Below are positions 8,582 to 16,485 of a stretch of DNA of 32,586 bases, one piece after another. Source of the stretch: Natrialba chahannaoensis JCM 10990 (GTDB lineage: Archaea > Halobacteriota > Halobacteria > Halobacteriales > Natrialbaceae). A model generated the notes under the pieces. That model made no database searches, was not told the origin of the DNA, and was given only the letters and a program-made list of their open reading frames with translations. The position numbers and the translations under genes were made by a program. The stretch spans positions 1 to 32,586 of the forward strand of contig NZ_AOIN01000098.1 of the NCBI RefSeq assembly GCF_000337135.1. Reading direction: 5' to 3'. The stretch's first letter is position 1. Each line of letters opens with the position of its first letter.

Positions 8582-8944
8582 TTACTGCGCGATAAGCACC
8601 GGCTCCCGAATCTCGAACGCCGTCTCGAACTCCTCCTCGCGGTCCTGTCGGCGGCCGATTCGGCGTATTTGCTCCTCGTGTGCTCGCCGTACCGCTGCCG
8701 TCTCTCGCTCGGTCAACTCGAGTTCCTCGCCGAGATTGTCCCAGTGGCCCCACCCGACGAGGAAGGCCTCGCGGTCGGCATCAGTGTGGATGCACTCGAA
8801 TTCGTGGCGGTAGCGCTCGCGTCGGGGCGCAAGGAGTGTTTGTGCTCGGTCGACGAGGGTGGGCAGTTGCTCCGGTGGGACACTCGCTTTGGCGGCCGTG
8901 AGCAGGAGGATTTGGCCGTCTATTGGATCGCCGGGTTCGGTCAT
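8582..8944 (-). CDS. Conserved-looking hypothetical protein
   Basis: This 120-residue soluble acidic protein is mainly helical. It begins with a region containing DPIDGQILLLTAAKASVP, and its middle (FLVGWGHWDNLGEELELT) is rich in aromatic and acidic residues. No signal peptide, membrane helix, metal motif or known catalytic motif is visible, and I do not recognise a family. Its ATG follows directly on the TAG of the upstream gene (TAGATG), so the two are almost surely translated from one message. The acidic composition and codon use are typical of the host, which supports it being a real gene. Confidence 0.72.
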   Translation of the reverse strand: MTEPGDPIDGQILLLTAAKASVPPEQLPTLVDRAQTLLAPRRERYRHEFECIHTDADREAFLVGWGHWDNLGEELELTERETAAVRRAHEEQIRRIGRRQDREEEFETAFEIREPVLIAQ

Positions 8945-9289
8945 CTAGCCACCTGCACGCATGGCTTTCTGGGCGAAGTCCTCAACGAGTGCCTCGAGAG
9001 GGTCAGTTGTGGTCGTTGTTGTCGCTGTGTTCGCGTTGGTCTCAGATCGATCACCGTCGTCGTCAGTCTCGTGTCCCTTTCCGTCGCTCTCGAAAACGAC
9101 TGTTACCTCTGTCAGCGTTAGGGTGGGGCCAATACTGACGGATTCGGACGAAATGGCTGCCCGCCACCAGTCCCCTTTGACTACCGTGTCATCAGTACTC
9201 TCGACCTGCGTACCGCCGAGGTTCGTCAGATAGCGGATGGCAAGTCGCTCAGAGATGCCGCGAAAGGAACGCTCAATCCGCCGTGTCAT
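8945..9289 (-). CDS. Hypothetical protein, coupled to downstream gene
   Basis: This 114-residue protein starts at MTRRIERS (9289); a longer frame to 9325 is less likely. The first 80 residues look folded, with a basic N-terminal helix (SFRGISERLAIRYL) and beta strands (GDWWRAAISS, TLTLTEVTVVFE). Next comes a disordered Asp/Thr-rich linker with a run of Thr, and then a conserved-looking tail, LVEDFAQKAMRAGG. No catalytic motif or membrane segment is visible and I do not recognise a family. It is the first gene of a two-gene unit and is divergent from the ABC exporter operon, with about 130 bases of shared upstream DNA. Confidence 0.68.
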   Translation of the reverse strand: MTRRIERSFRGISERLAIRYLTNLGGTQVESTDDTVVKGDWWRAAISSESVSIGPTLTLTEVTVVFESDGKGHETDDDGDRSETNANTATTTTTTDPLEALVEDFAQKAMRAGG

Positions 9290-9422
9290 AGCGTCGGTTC
9301 GCAGCCTAGACGAATAAAGTCGCATGCCGACCCCCGCCGTGATCGCGTTGGATGGCTGTCGCTGGCCGAGATAAATGTATCCATCAAAACATTTTTGGGC
9401 GAGGTATTCATCAGAGCTGACA

Positions 9423-10303
9423 ATGGCTCTCCAGCTGAACGGCGTCGGAAAGCGCTACAGCGCGGATGTGTGGGGCGTCCGCGATGTCGACCTCGAACTG
9501 GACACGGGAATCCATGGCTTGCTTGGTCCCAACGGTGCCGGGAAATCGAGCTGATGCGGCTCATCACGACTGTGTCGGAGCCAACGACGGGGACCATCGA
9601 CTGGAACGGAACCAACGTCTCTGACTCACCCGACGCTGTTCGAGACATCCTTGGCTACCTTCCGCAAGAGTTTGGCGTCTATCCTGACCTGACTGCCAGG
9701 GAGTTTCTCGAGTACATCGCCGCATTGCGTGGGCTGGATCGAGAGACGGCCAGTGCTCGCACCAGCGAACTGCTCGCACTGACGGGTATGGAGCAGGCGG
9801 CAGACAAGAAACTTCGCACGTTCTCCGGTGGGATGCGCCAGAGTGTCGGTATCGCGCAAGCATTGCTTAACGATCCCGAGTTGCTGATCGTCGACGAACC
9901 GACCGTCGGGCTCGATCCCGAAAAACGTGTGCAGATTCGGAACGTGCTCTCGTCGGCCGCGAGTGATCGCGTGGTCCTCCTTTCGACGCATATCGTCCCC
10001 GACATTGAGGCGACAGCGAGCCGTGTTGCGCTCTTGGACGGCGGTGAACTCCGTGCCCATACCGATCCCGAATCCCTCATCAGCGATACCGACGGCAACG
10101 TCTACGAGTGTCACGCCCCGCGCAAAGATGTCGAGACGCTTCGTGAACGCTACCTCGTCTCGAGTACCGTGCAGCAGGCTGACAGTGTTCAGGTCAGGCT
10201 CATTGCCGAGGAGCGACCAACACCGGACGCTGAATGCGTCACTCCGACGCTCGAAGACGCGTATCTCGATCATATTGGGCCGCGGACAATAGGGGTGTCG
10301 TGA
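9423..10303 (+). pseudogene. ABC transporter ATP-binding protein, interrupted by a frameshift after Walker A
   Basis: Translation from ATG 9423 gives MALQLNGVGKRY and the Walker A loop GPNGAGKSS, then meets TGA at 9552-9554. The rest of the ATPase continues in the minus-one frame from LMRLITTVSEP, without any missing residue. That part carries the Q-loop (YLPQEFGVYPDL), signature FSGGMRQ, Walker B LLIVDEPTVGLDP and switch histidine (LLSTHIVPD). A single extra C after 9551 would restore one 293-residue protein. Because TGA overlaps ATG (TGATG), reinitiation giving a 43-residue P-loop piece and a 249-residue remainder is also conceivable. The partner permease follows with no gap. Possible causes are a true mutation, a sequencing error or recoding; no slippery heptamer is seen. 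The family is that of ABC-2-type exporters. Confidence 0.85.
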
Positions 10304-11965
10304 ATGCGAACTGTTTCGGTTGCGACCGCCGTTGCACGGGCAGATCTCCGACAGCGCGCACACTCTCGTCGGTTGTTGATCGTCGTGGCGATCGTTGCGT
10401 ACGTCGGCTATCAGCTGAACGTTGGGACGTTCGAACTTCTGTATCAGGATACCGTCGCCGGCGAGACGGTTGACTACCGCGGCGAACCAACCGCACCGTA
10501 CGTTGGACTCACGACGGGGTTGACCGGGGCGACGTTCGTGCTGTTTTTCGGCTACTATATCCTTGCGAGTTCGCTCAGGCGAGATCGAACGACCGGGTTC
10601 GATGAATTGCTCGCGAGTACACCGGTTTCAAACTGTTCGTACCTGCTCGGCAAGTGGCTTAGCCACGTCGGAGTCGTCAGTGTCCTGTTATTGACGCTGG
10701 CCGTCGCTGCACTCACCAATCATGCACTTCACGGCGACGGGACGACTGACCCCGTCTGGATTGTTGGTTCAGTCTTCCTCATTGGCTTCCCAATGGGGTG
10801 TTTCGTTGCCGGCGTGACGCTCGTCTTTCAGTCTACCACGCGGCTACGCGGGACGGTCGGAAACGTAGTGTACTTCTTCGGCGCGGCCATGCTGTTGTCA
10901 CTCGTCGCAGCGGCGTTCACGGCAGATGATGGAGGAACAGGATCGATTCCGTCTTGGATTCGGGCTGTCGACTTAGTCGGCCTCGTTGTAGCAGGTGAAC
11001 TGACGTTCGAGGCGCTTCTCTCGGTTGCACCTGAATACGATGGGCCGCCGGTGGCAAACTACGGGGCTGGGGCAACCGGTAGCGAGGTCATCACCTTCGA
11101 ATGGGACGGCAGTTCGTGGCCTGGCTGGTTCTATGCGAATCGTCTCGGACTGGCGGTGATTGGGCTTGGATTGGTACTCGTCGCGACGCTTCCATACGAG
11201 CGGTACAACTCGAGCGAAGGATCGATGAGTTGGACGCTGGGTAATCGATTTGCTCGGTTTACGCCATCGATTTTCTCGCGCTTTCGCAACCCGTTCCGTG
11301 CCAGCGAAAACGCAAGCACACCAAGGGTGGTCAACCCAACAGATGTCTCGCTGACACCAGTCACGGATCGATCTGCTGGTGGCTTCGGTCGACTGTTCGC
11401 TCAGGAACTGAAGTTGCTAACCCGGGGCTACCCCCGATGGTGGTATGCCGGCACTGTCCTCATCGCTGCCGTTGGGCTCAGTGGTTCTGCACCACCCGAG
11501 GTACTCGTCCCGATTGCGGCAATCTGGCCGTTGTTCGTCTGGTCAGGGATGGGATATCGAACGGCCCGGCACCGTATCACGCCCTTCATCGTCGCTTCGA
11601 AACAACCGTACCGCCAGCTCCTCGCAGAGTGGGCTGCCGGTGCGCTCGTGGCGGCCGCCTTCTTCGGTGTGACACTCTGGCCGATGATTCTGGAGACAGG
11701 ACTCGACGGAATCGTCGTGTTGGTTGGCGCGATTGTCTTCGTTCCCTCGGTCGCGCAAGCGCTCGGTCTCTGGAGCCACACGCGGCGAGTGTTCGAACTT
11801 GGCTACCTCTTACTCTGGTACATCGGCCTCGTTAACGGTGTCCCACCGCTCGACTTCGCTGGTGCAACCACCGAAACAGTCGGAACTGTAACGCCGCTAC
11901 TATTCGGTGCCATCGGACTGGTCGCGCTCACCATTGCGCTCGGGTATCGGTGGCGTCAAACGTAG
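10304..11965 (+). CDS. ABC-2-type transporter permease
   Basis: This 553-residue multi-spanning membrane protein starts immediately after the stop of the ATPase gene (TGA then ATG), so it is the cognate membrane subunit. Two sets of hydrophobic helices are separated by a soluble stretch around residues 290-360. The N-terminal half contains the ABC-2-like sequence DRTTGFDELLASTPVSNCSYLLGKWLSH, where a permease typically couples to the ATPase. The second half starts with another amphipathic region (RLFAQELKLLTRGYPRWW) before more helices, which suggests a fused duplicate of the six-helix unit. The substrate is unknown. If the ATPase is really broken, this gene may be non-functional or rely on another ATPase. 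Confidence 0.82.
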   Translation: MRTVSVATAVARADLRQRAHSRRLLIVVAIVAYVGYQLNVGTFELLYQDTVAGETVDYRGEPTAPYVGLTTGLTGATFVLFFGYYILASSLRRDRTTGFDELLASTPVSNCSYLLGKWLSHVGVVSVLLLTLAVAALTNHALHGDGTTDPVWIVGSVFLIGFPMGCFVAGVTLVFQSTTRLRGTVGNVVYFFGAAMLLSLVAAAFTADDGGTGSIPSWIRAVDLVGLVVAGELTFEALLSVAPEYDGPPVANYGAGATGSEVITFEWDGSSWPGWFYANRLGLAVIGLGLVLVATLPYERYNSSEGSMSWTLGNRFARFTPSIFSRFRNPFRASENASTPRVVNPTDVSLTPVTDRSAGGFGRLFAQELKLLTRGYPRWWYAGTVLIAAVGLSGSAPPEVLVPIAAIWPLFVWSGMGYRTARHRITPFIVASKQPYRQLLAEWAAGALVAAAFFGVTLWPMILETGLDGIVVLVGAIVFVPSVAQALGLWSHTRRVFELGYLLLWYIGLVNGVPPLDFAGATTETVGTVTPLLFGAIGLVALTIALGYRWRQT

Positions 11966-11987
11966 CCGAAGCAACCAGTCTGGGCCA

Positions 11988-12305
11988 TCAAAGAAGTGCT
12001 CTGAAGCCTACGACCGAGAGCACGCCGGCACACAGCGCGAGCAGAATGCTCTCGGTACGCCACATGACGACCAGAACGACGACCGCGGCACCCCACTCCG
12101 CCGGCCCACCGTTCACGAGTTCCGGGCCGAGAACGGCGATCACGATCGCACCCGGAAGGACGTTTAGCCCGGCCTCGAGTCGATCGCTGAGTTCGAAGCG
12201 GCGGACGATCCAGATGCCGCCGACCTTGGTGAGAACCGTGACGGCAGCCATCCCAAGGATGACACCGACGACGAGCGGGTCGAGCGACAGCGCGTCACTG
12301 ATCAT
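11988..12305 (-). CDS. azlD: AzlD-family branched-chain amino acid exporter subunit
   Basis: This 105-residue membrane protein has about four hydrophobic helices and matches AzlD in size and pattern (VTVLTKVGGIWIVRRF, NVLPGAIVIAVLGPEL). AzlD is the small partner of AzlC in a two-component exporter of branched-chain amino acids or related compounds. Its start overlaps the end of azlC by 11 bases, so the two are translationally linked. The final helix ends close to the C-terminus (ALL), with no soluble tail. Confidence 0.88.
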   Translation of the reverse strand: MISDALSLDPLVVGVILGMAAVTVLTKVGGIWIVRRFELSDRLEAGLNVLPGAIVIAVLGPELVNGGPAEWGAAVVVLVVMWRTESILLALCAGVLSVVGFRALL

Positions 12306-13221
12306 AGCGGATCACCTCGACGGCGGCCGCTGCGAGCCCGCCGAGCAGGATGTACCACCGACCCGGGACGAGTTCCGCGGCGACGATGGCGGCTGCGAGT
12401 GCGACAGTCCACGGGACGAGCGAGGATTTTCCCTCCCAGAGTTCGGCGGCGAGTGCGAGGAAGACGGCCGCGAGGATAAAGTCGAAGCCGTACTCGGTCG
12501 GGTCGCCGACGACACCGCCAGCGACGGCACCGACGACGGTTGCACCGACCCAGAAGAGCCAGACGGCGAACCCGCTTCCGAGAAGGAACGCGCCGTAACC
12601 GTCTCCTGATCGGAGGTTTCGCATCGTCAACGCCCAGTTCTCGTCGGCCATCACGAAGAGACTCCCGTAGACCTTTGACGCCGAGAGGTGTTTGAACCAC
12701 GGCTGGAGCGCTGCGCCCATCAACGAGTATCGGAGGTTGATCGCGAACGTCGTGACGAGCACCGCAGCGATCGGAATCGGATCTCCCCAGAGTTCGATGG
12801 CGACGATCTGTGAGGCCCCGGCAACGACGGTCGCGCTCATTAGCACGGCCTCGGCAACGCTCAGGCCAGCCTGATTGGCGAGCACGCCGAAGGCGATGCC
12901 GTAGCCGCCAACGCCGAGTGCGACAGGGAGACAGGTGAGAAAGCCGGTTCGAACGCCTTCCCAGCCGAACGTGACGGTTTCGGGGTCTGGGTCCAGATCC
13001 GTCTCCGCACTGGCGACGGAACCGGAGCCTGGCGTTGAATTGGGAGCGGGATCAGGGCCAGGATCAGGGCCAGGACCAGAATCGGGACCGACACTAGACA
13101 CAGCCGTCGACTCCGTTCTAGTTACGGTCTCCGACTCGTCCGCACCCGCTGTCGCATCCTCGGTTTCTCGGTCAGATCGCTCCTGCGTGGGATACACGTC
13201 GTTCTCTGGGTTCCTCTCCAT
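12295..13221 (-). CDS. azlC: AzlC-family branched-chain amino acid exporter subunit
   Basis: This 308-residue protein is the large membrane subunit of an AzlCD exporter. The family domain begins near residue 84 (FGWEGVRTGFLTCLPV) and shows characteristic segments: GIAFGVLANQAGLS, SATVVAGASQIVAIELW and TTFAINLRYSLMGAAL. Before it lies an unusual extension of about 83 residues, acidic and then rich in Pro-Gly-Asp dipeptides (residues 45-68), partly encoded by a short DNA repeat near 13048-13080. ATG 13221 is chosen; a minus-strand TATA-like CTTTACG lies about 39 bases upstream. A start inside the extension cannot be ruled out, but no strong candidate was seen. Confidence 0.88.
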   Translation of the reverse strand: MERNPENDVYPTQERSDRETEDATAGADESETVTRTESTAVSSVGPDSGPGPDPGPDPAPNSTPGSGSVASAETDLDPDPETVTFGWEGVRTGFLTCLPVALGVGGYGIAFGVLANQAGLSVAEAVLMSATVVAGASQIVAIELWGDPIPIAAVLVTTFAINLRYSLMGAALQPWFKHLSASKVYGSLFVMADENWALTMRNLRSGDGYGAFLLGSGFAVWLFWVGATVVGAVAGGVVGDPTEYGFDFILAAVFLALAAELWEGKSSLVPWTVALAAAIVAAELVPGRWYILLGGLAAAAVEVIRYDQ

Positions 13222-13378
13222 TCGATCACTCTTCGCTTTCTCTCGGCGGACCGACGCGTAAAGCAGTCTCGAAAGCCGGCAGGAGCGGCCGGATCCATTG
13301 GACGTTGAAAACAGACTCCATGAAATTGCTGTGGACGACTCACTCACCGCCAGCAATACAGCTTGGGGCTGCTCACAG

Positions 13379-13666
13379 CTACGGCCGTCCACCGCCCGCG
13401 ACCGGCGGGAACACCGACACCACGTCGCCATCTTCTAGGTCCGTCTCCGCACCCGCCATGTGTGTCACGTCCCGCCCGTTCTTGAGGACGCTCAACTGCG
13501 GGCGAATCACACCGGACTCGAGTAGCTGCCCGTCGAGGCCGTCGTACTGTGACTCGAGGTCGGCGAGGACATCGCCGACGGTTGCGTCGGCGGCGGCGGT
13601 TCGGGTGCGTTCCTTCTCGCCGACTGCCTCGCGGTACGTCGCAAAGAAGCGGAGTGTGAGTTCCAT
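13379..13666 (-). CDS. Ubiquitin-like small archaeal modifier (SAMP3/MoaD-like) with C-terminal overhang
   Basis: This 95-residue beta-grasp protein (MELTLRFFATYREAVGEKE) has the strands and the SVLKNGRDV and DGDVVSVFPPVAGG segments of archaeal MoaD/SAMP proteins, closest in my memory to SAMP3 of Haloferax. Such proteins are adenylated at a C-terminal Gly-Gly and then serve as protein modifiers or as sulfur carriers for molybdopterin/tungstopterin. Here the chain does not stop after the Gly-Gly but continues Gly-Arg-Pro. The codon after the diglycine is GGA, one base away from TGA. The overhang would have to be trimmed before activation, unless an internal Gly-Gly is not used. A TATA-like box lies 27 bases upstream. 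Confidence 0.88.
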   Translation of the reverse strand: MELTLRFFATYREAVGEKERTRTAAADATVGDVLADLESQYDGLDGQLLESGVIRPQLSVLKNGRDVTHMAGAETDLEDGDVVSVFPPVAGGGRP

Positions 13667-13689
13667 ATACGCTAATTGAGCGGATTCGA

Positions 13690-13696
13690 CATAAGT
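13690..13696 (-). promoter_or_regulatory. TATA-like element for SAMP-like gene
   Basis: The minus strand reads CTTATG here, about 27 bases before the ATG at 13666, which is consistent with a leaderless message. Confidence 0.4.
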
Positions 13697-13750
13697 TCGG
13701 GCGTCTGTGACGACACGGGACCGTGAGCGGGCACGCAGGTGTCGGCTCAG

Positions 13751-13758
13751 CGTTTATT
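13751..13758 (+). promoter_or_regulatory. TATA-like element for acidic lipoprotein gene
   Basis: CGTTTATT is centred about 27 bases before the ATG at 13782, the spacing expected for leaderless transcription. Confidence 0.45.
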
Positions 13759-13781
13759 CGCGCCCGTAGGGAAAAGCGAGT

Positions 13782-14090
13782 ATGACGGGCGAACATGGCC
13801 AAACGCGACGACGGGTACTCGGAATGGCTGGCGTGACGGTTTCGGCGCTGCTCATCGCGGGGTGTGGGGATACCGCACCGGAAGATGAGGATGGCGAACC
13901 AGAAGCCGAAGAGGGGACCGGGAATGGGCAAGATATCGAAGACGAAGACGAAGATGAAGATGAAGACGAAGACGAAGACGAAGAGGAGAACGGGGAGGAG
14001 GAGGGTGACGCGGGAACAGGTGTGACAGACAACGAAAATGGAGCAGATGCGAACAGCGAGGACGAGGACGAAGACGAAAACGAGAACTGA
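13782..14090 (+). CDS. Tat-exported polyacidic lipoprotein
   Basis: This 102-residue protein starts with a twin-arginine type signal (TRRRVLGMAGV) and a lipobox LIAGC ending at C28, so it is predicted to be a lipid-anchored surface protein. Everything after the Cys is low complexity: Asp and Glu dominate, with an uninterrupted acidic run in the middle (mostly Glu-Asp dipeptides encoded by GAAGAC/GAAGAT repeats) and scattered Asn and Gly. No folded domain is apparent. A role in cation or water binding at the surface is only a guess. The gene is convergent with the membrane protein that ends at 14138. Confidence 0.75.
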   Translation: MTGEHGQTRRRVLGMAGVTVSALLIAGCGDTAPEDEDGEPEAEEGTGNGQDIEDEDEDEDEDEDEDEEENGEEEGDAGTGVTDNENGADANSEDEDEDENEN

Positions 14091-14137
14091 GCAACACCAA
14101 TTCCCGTCGTTCACCACAGCCCACGGCTGCCAGCTTT

Positions 14138-15064
14138 TCAGTTCGGATCGAACGGCGTAATCGATATCGACTGTGCGATCGTCGAGATTCGAAGCACGGC
14201 AGCCGCGAGCAACGTGATCGGAAACAGACCGAATAGAATCGTGCCCGTTACAATCGTAGTCGACAGCGGCGACAGCGTCGCACCGCCGTCGTACCCGCCG
14301 AGATGCACTAGCGATCCGCTAGCCAGCGCGATCGCCGGTAGCCCCGTATAGACGAGCAGCCGCGACAGCCGCGAGAGTTCCTGCTGGATGTACATCGAGA
14401 GGAAATAGTACCGCGCGATGTCGAGGGACTCGAGTGCAACCACAGTTCGGGCGAGGCGGTCGTCGGTGTGAGCGGAACTGGTTGCAGTATGGGCCGCCTG
14501 AATCGAGTAGAGGTCCTGTACATAGTCGAGATAGCGCACGGGGTAGATAGCGAGGACGACGGTGCGGAGACTGTCGTCATCGGAGCCGAGACATGCTGAA
14601 ACACGGTCGGTGTGTGCCTGTAGGCGTTCCCGAACGGCGAGTAATGACTCCTGAAGCGGTGTCTCGTCAGAGGCGTCGACACCGAGTTCCGCAGTCGTCC
14701 TATCGAGGTCGGCGATCGCGGCTCGGAGGAAACCGGCAGGTGTGAGTGAGGCGGCCGAGCCGTTGGTCGCGCTGTGATGGAATGCAAGCGTTTCTTGGAT
14801 CTCGCGCTGGAGTTCGCCCGGTGTGCCGAAGTCACGCGAGATGACGAGCTGGTTGATCGAGACGACGACGGTGATGAGTGTAATGTTGCCGGCAACGAGG
14901 CTGCCGAGCAGGTAGTACAGCGGCGAGTGGTTCTCGCGGACGGGTCCAAATCCGGCAACGCCGGCCAGTATCGAGAGGCAGGCCAGCGCGAGCACGGCGA
15001 CCAGCATTCGGTTCCCTCTCAGGTGCACCCAGCGAGTGAGCGCGTTACGGCTCTGTTCCGTCAT
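14138..15064 (-). CDS. Hypothetical membrane protein, about four helices
   Basis: This 308-residue protein starts at MTEQSRN (15064). Two hydrophobic helices lie near residues 18-40 and 50-75. A soluble, mostly helical region follows at about 78-225, containing SINQLVISRDFGTPGELQRE and a Tyr-rich segment (VRYLDYVQDLYSI). Two more helices lie near 232-255 and 265-300. The layout resembles haloarchaeal membrane proteins of unknown function. No transporter, kinase or protease motif is visible and I cannot assign a role. The region before its start holds a pair of 13-base direct repeats. Confidence 0.75.
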   Translation of the reverse strand: MTEQSRNALTRWVHLRGNRMLVAVLALACLSILAGVAGFGPVRENHSPLYYLLGSLVAGNITLITVVVSINQLVISRDFGTPGELQREIQETLAFHHSATNGSAASLTPAGFLRAAIADLDRTTAELGVDASDETPLQESLLAVRERLQAHTDRVSACLGSDDDSLRTVVLAIYPVRYLDYVQDLYSIQAAHTATSSAHTDDRLARTVVALESLDIARYYFLSMYIQQELSRLSRLLVYTGLPAIALASGSLVHLGGYDGGATLSPLSTTIVTGTILFGLFPITLLAAAVLRISTIAQSISITPFDPN

Positions 15065-15155
15065 TAAGCGGTCTAACGAGTGGGCCAGACGCACAAGTAG
15101 GTACGGGAGGACCGAGAGTTACAGGTTCGGAGAGCTAGACAGTGGTGTGTCCAAA

Positions 15156-15189
15156 CAGTGACAGCAGTAGTCCCACCAGTGACAGCAGT
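15156..15189. repeat. 13-bp direct repeat pair CAGTGACAGCAGT
   Basis: Identical copies occupy 15156-15168 and 15177-15189, spaced 21 bases start to start, which is about two helical turns. They lie between the PadR-like gene and the start of the membrane protein gene at 15064. Confidence 0.5.
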
Positions 15190-15230
15190 GTCCGTGCGTG
15201 AGAAGTGGTTGAAACTCGTCAGGAGTGCGT

Positions 15231-15506
15231 TCAGACGTCGACGTACTGGTTGACCCACTCCTGACGGCGTTGTAAGATCCGTCGTCCTTTCGGTGTCAGT
15301 GCGTAGTAGTTCGTCCGGCGGTCGAGTTGCCCCTTCTCGGCGAGCTCTTTCTCGACGAGTGTATCGAGATTCGGATACAGCCGTCCGTGAGTGACCGGCT
15401 GGTCGATATACCGATTGATATCGTCGAGAATCTCTTGGCCGGACGGTCGATCCTTCCCTGCGATTACGTACAGCAAATCACGCTGAAATCCGGTTAACTG
15501 ATCCAT
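15231..15506 (-). CDS. PadR-family winged-helix transcriptional regulator
   Basis: This 91-residue protein is a minimal PadR-type winged helix. It has an N-terminal helix (TGFQRDLLYVIAG), a recognition region GQEILDDINRYIDQPVTHGRLYPNLDTLVEKEL, and the wing with Tyr-Ala-Leu-Thr-Pro-Lys-Gly-Arg (YALTPKGRRIL). It lacks the C-terminal dimerisation domain of full-length PadR, as is common for haloarchaeal versions. It most likely binds DNA as a dimer and represses nearby genes; the ligand is unknown. A GAGG Shine-Dalgarno-like sequence precedes the ATG by seven bases, and a TATA-like CTATAAC lies about 47 bases upstream. It is divergent from the Nudix gene. Confidence 0.9.
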   Translation of the reverse strand: MDQLTGFQRDLLYVIAGKDRPSGQEILDDINRYIDQPVTHGRLYPNLDTLVEKELAEKGQLDRRTNYYALTPKGRRILQRRQEWVNQYVDV

Positions 15507-15694
15507 GGATCATCCTCTGAATTGCAACCTTCATCCATTCGTGGCTTTGTTATAGAGCCAGTACGGCTGCTGAGGTGGGCAGAACGGACTGCATAGCCCG
15601 TCCACCCGTTGATTTAGCCGGCGATAGATTCAGGGTAGATGTCGTTTGTCATCGTGACGCCGCGTTTTTGCCAGACTGCGCCGTACCGGACGGT

Positions 15695-16321
15695 ATGCCA
15701 ACTGATCCGCTCGCCTGGGAAACTACCGACCGAGAGGTAGCGTACACCTGCCCGGGCTTCGATATCGTTAACGAGTCCGTTCGGCTCCCCGACGGCACCG
15801 AAACCGAGTTCGACTATCTTTCTGAACCGTCGAGCGTCTGTATCCTCCCGTTCACAGCCGACGGCAACGTCGTCTGTATCGACGAGTGGCGACAGGCCGT
15901 CTCCCGCGTCAATCGTGGCCTCCCCGTCGGCGGTACCGAACCAGACGACACCGACCTCGAAGCCGCCGCCCGTCGCGAACTCCGCGAGGAAACCGGCTAC
16001 GAAGCCGACCGCATGGAACCGCTCGTCACCGTCGAACCCGCCAATGGAATCGCCGACTCCGTCCTGCACGTCTTTGTCGCCGAGGACTGTCAGCCGACCG
16101 CCGAACAGGAACTCGACCACAACGAGAGCATTCGCGTCGAACCGGTTGCCTTCGAGACGGTACTTGAGTCGCTCCGAGCTGGTGAGATCCGTGATGGGCG
16201 GCTGGTTCTGGCGGTGTCGTACTATTTGTTGTCGCGGACGGACGAGATGTTTGCCGGTGGTGTGAATATGGGTGGCGACGACGATGCGACAAGATCGAGA
16301 GAGGAAAAAAGAGACAGATAG
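15695..16321 (+). CDS. Nudix hydrolase, ADP-ribose pyrophosphatase-like
   Basis: This 208-residue protein contains a Nudix box at about residues 80-102, ending in the catalytic REL-R-EET-GY core (R94, E95, E98, E99). The flanking PSSVCILPFTADGNVVCIDEWRQAV and GLPVGG are typical of ADP-ribose or nucleoside-diphosphate-sugar pyrophosphatases, which hydrolyse X-linked nucleoside diphosphates using Mg2+. The usual first Glu of the box (G-x5-E) is Thr86 here; the metal-binding Glu residues are intact. ATG 15695 is chosen because upstream in-frame sequence looks non-coding. The last 20 residues are a hydrophilic, charged tail. The exact substrate is not determined by sequence. Confidence 0.88.
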   Translation: MPTDPLAWETTDREVAYTCPGFDIVNESVRLPDGTETEFDYLSEPSSVCILPFTADGNVVCIDEWRQAVSRVNRGLPVGGTEPDDTDLEAAARRELREETGYEADRMEPLVTVEPANGIADSVLHVFVAEDCQPTAEQELDHNESIRVEPVAFETVLESLRAGEIRDGRLVLAVSYYLLSRTDEMFAGGVNMGGDDDATRSREEKRDR

Positions 16322-16485
16322 AGAGAACAGGAGTAGCGGGGCGATACTTGGTGTGGCACACAGTAGAGGCCAACGCATACGACTACGGATCCGTATCCAG
16401 GTCGCACCTCTTGTTCTGGCCGGGTTCTCGTTTTGGACGGAGAGGGACGGGTGAACCGCCGTGGGTGCGGGGCCGGGAAGCGTAC

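Noticed and set aside
11907-12609. Plus-strand frames opposite azlD/azlC (86 and 219 codons)
   Set aside because: Antisense shadows; composition is Thr/Arg/Pro-rich and unlike host proteins.
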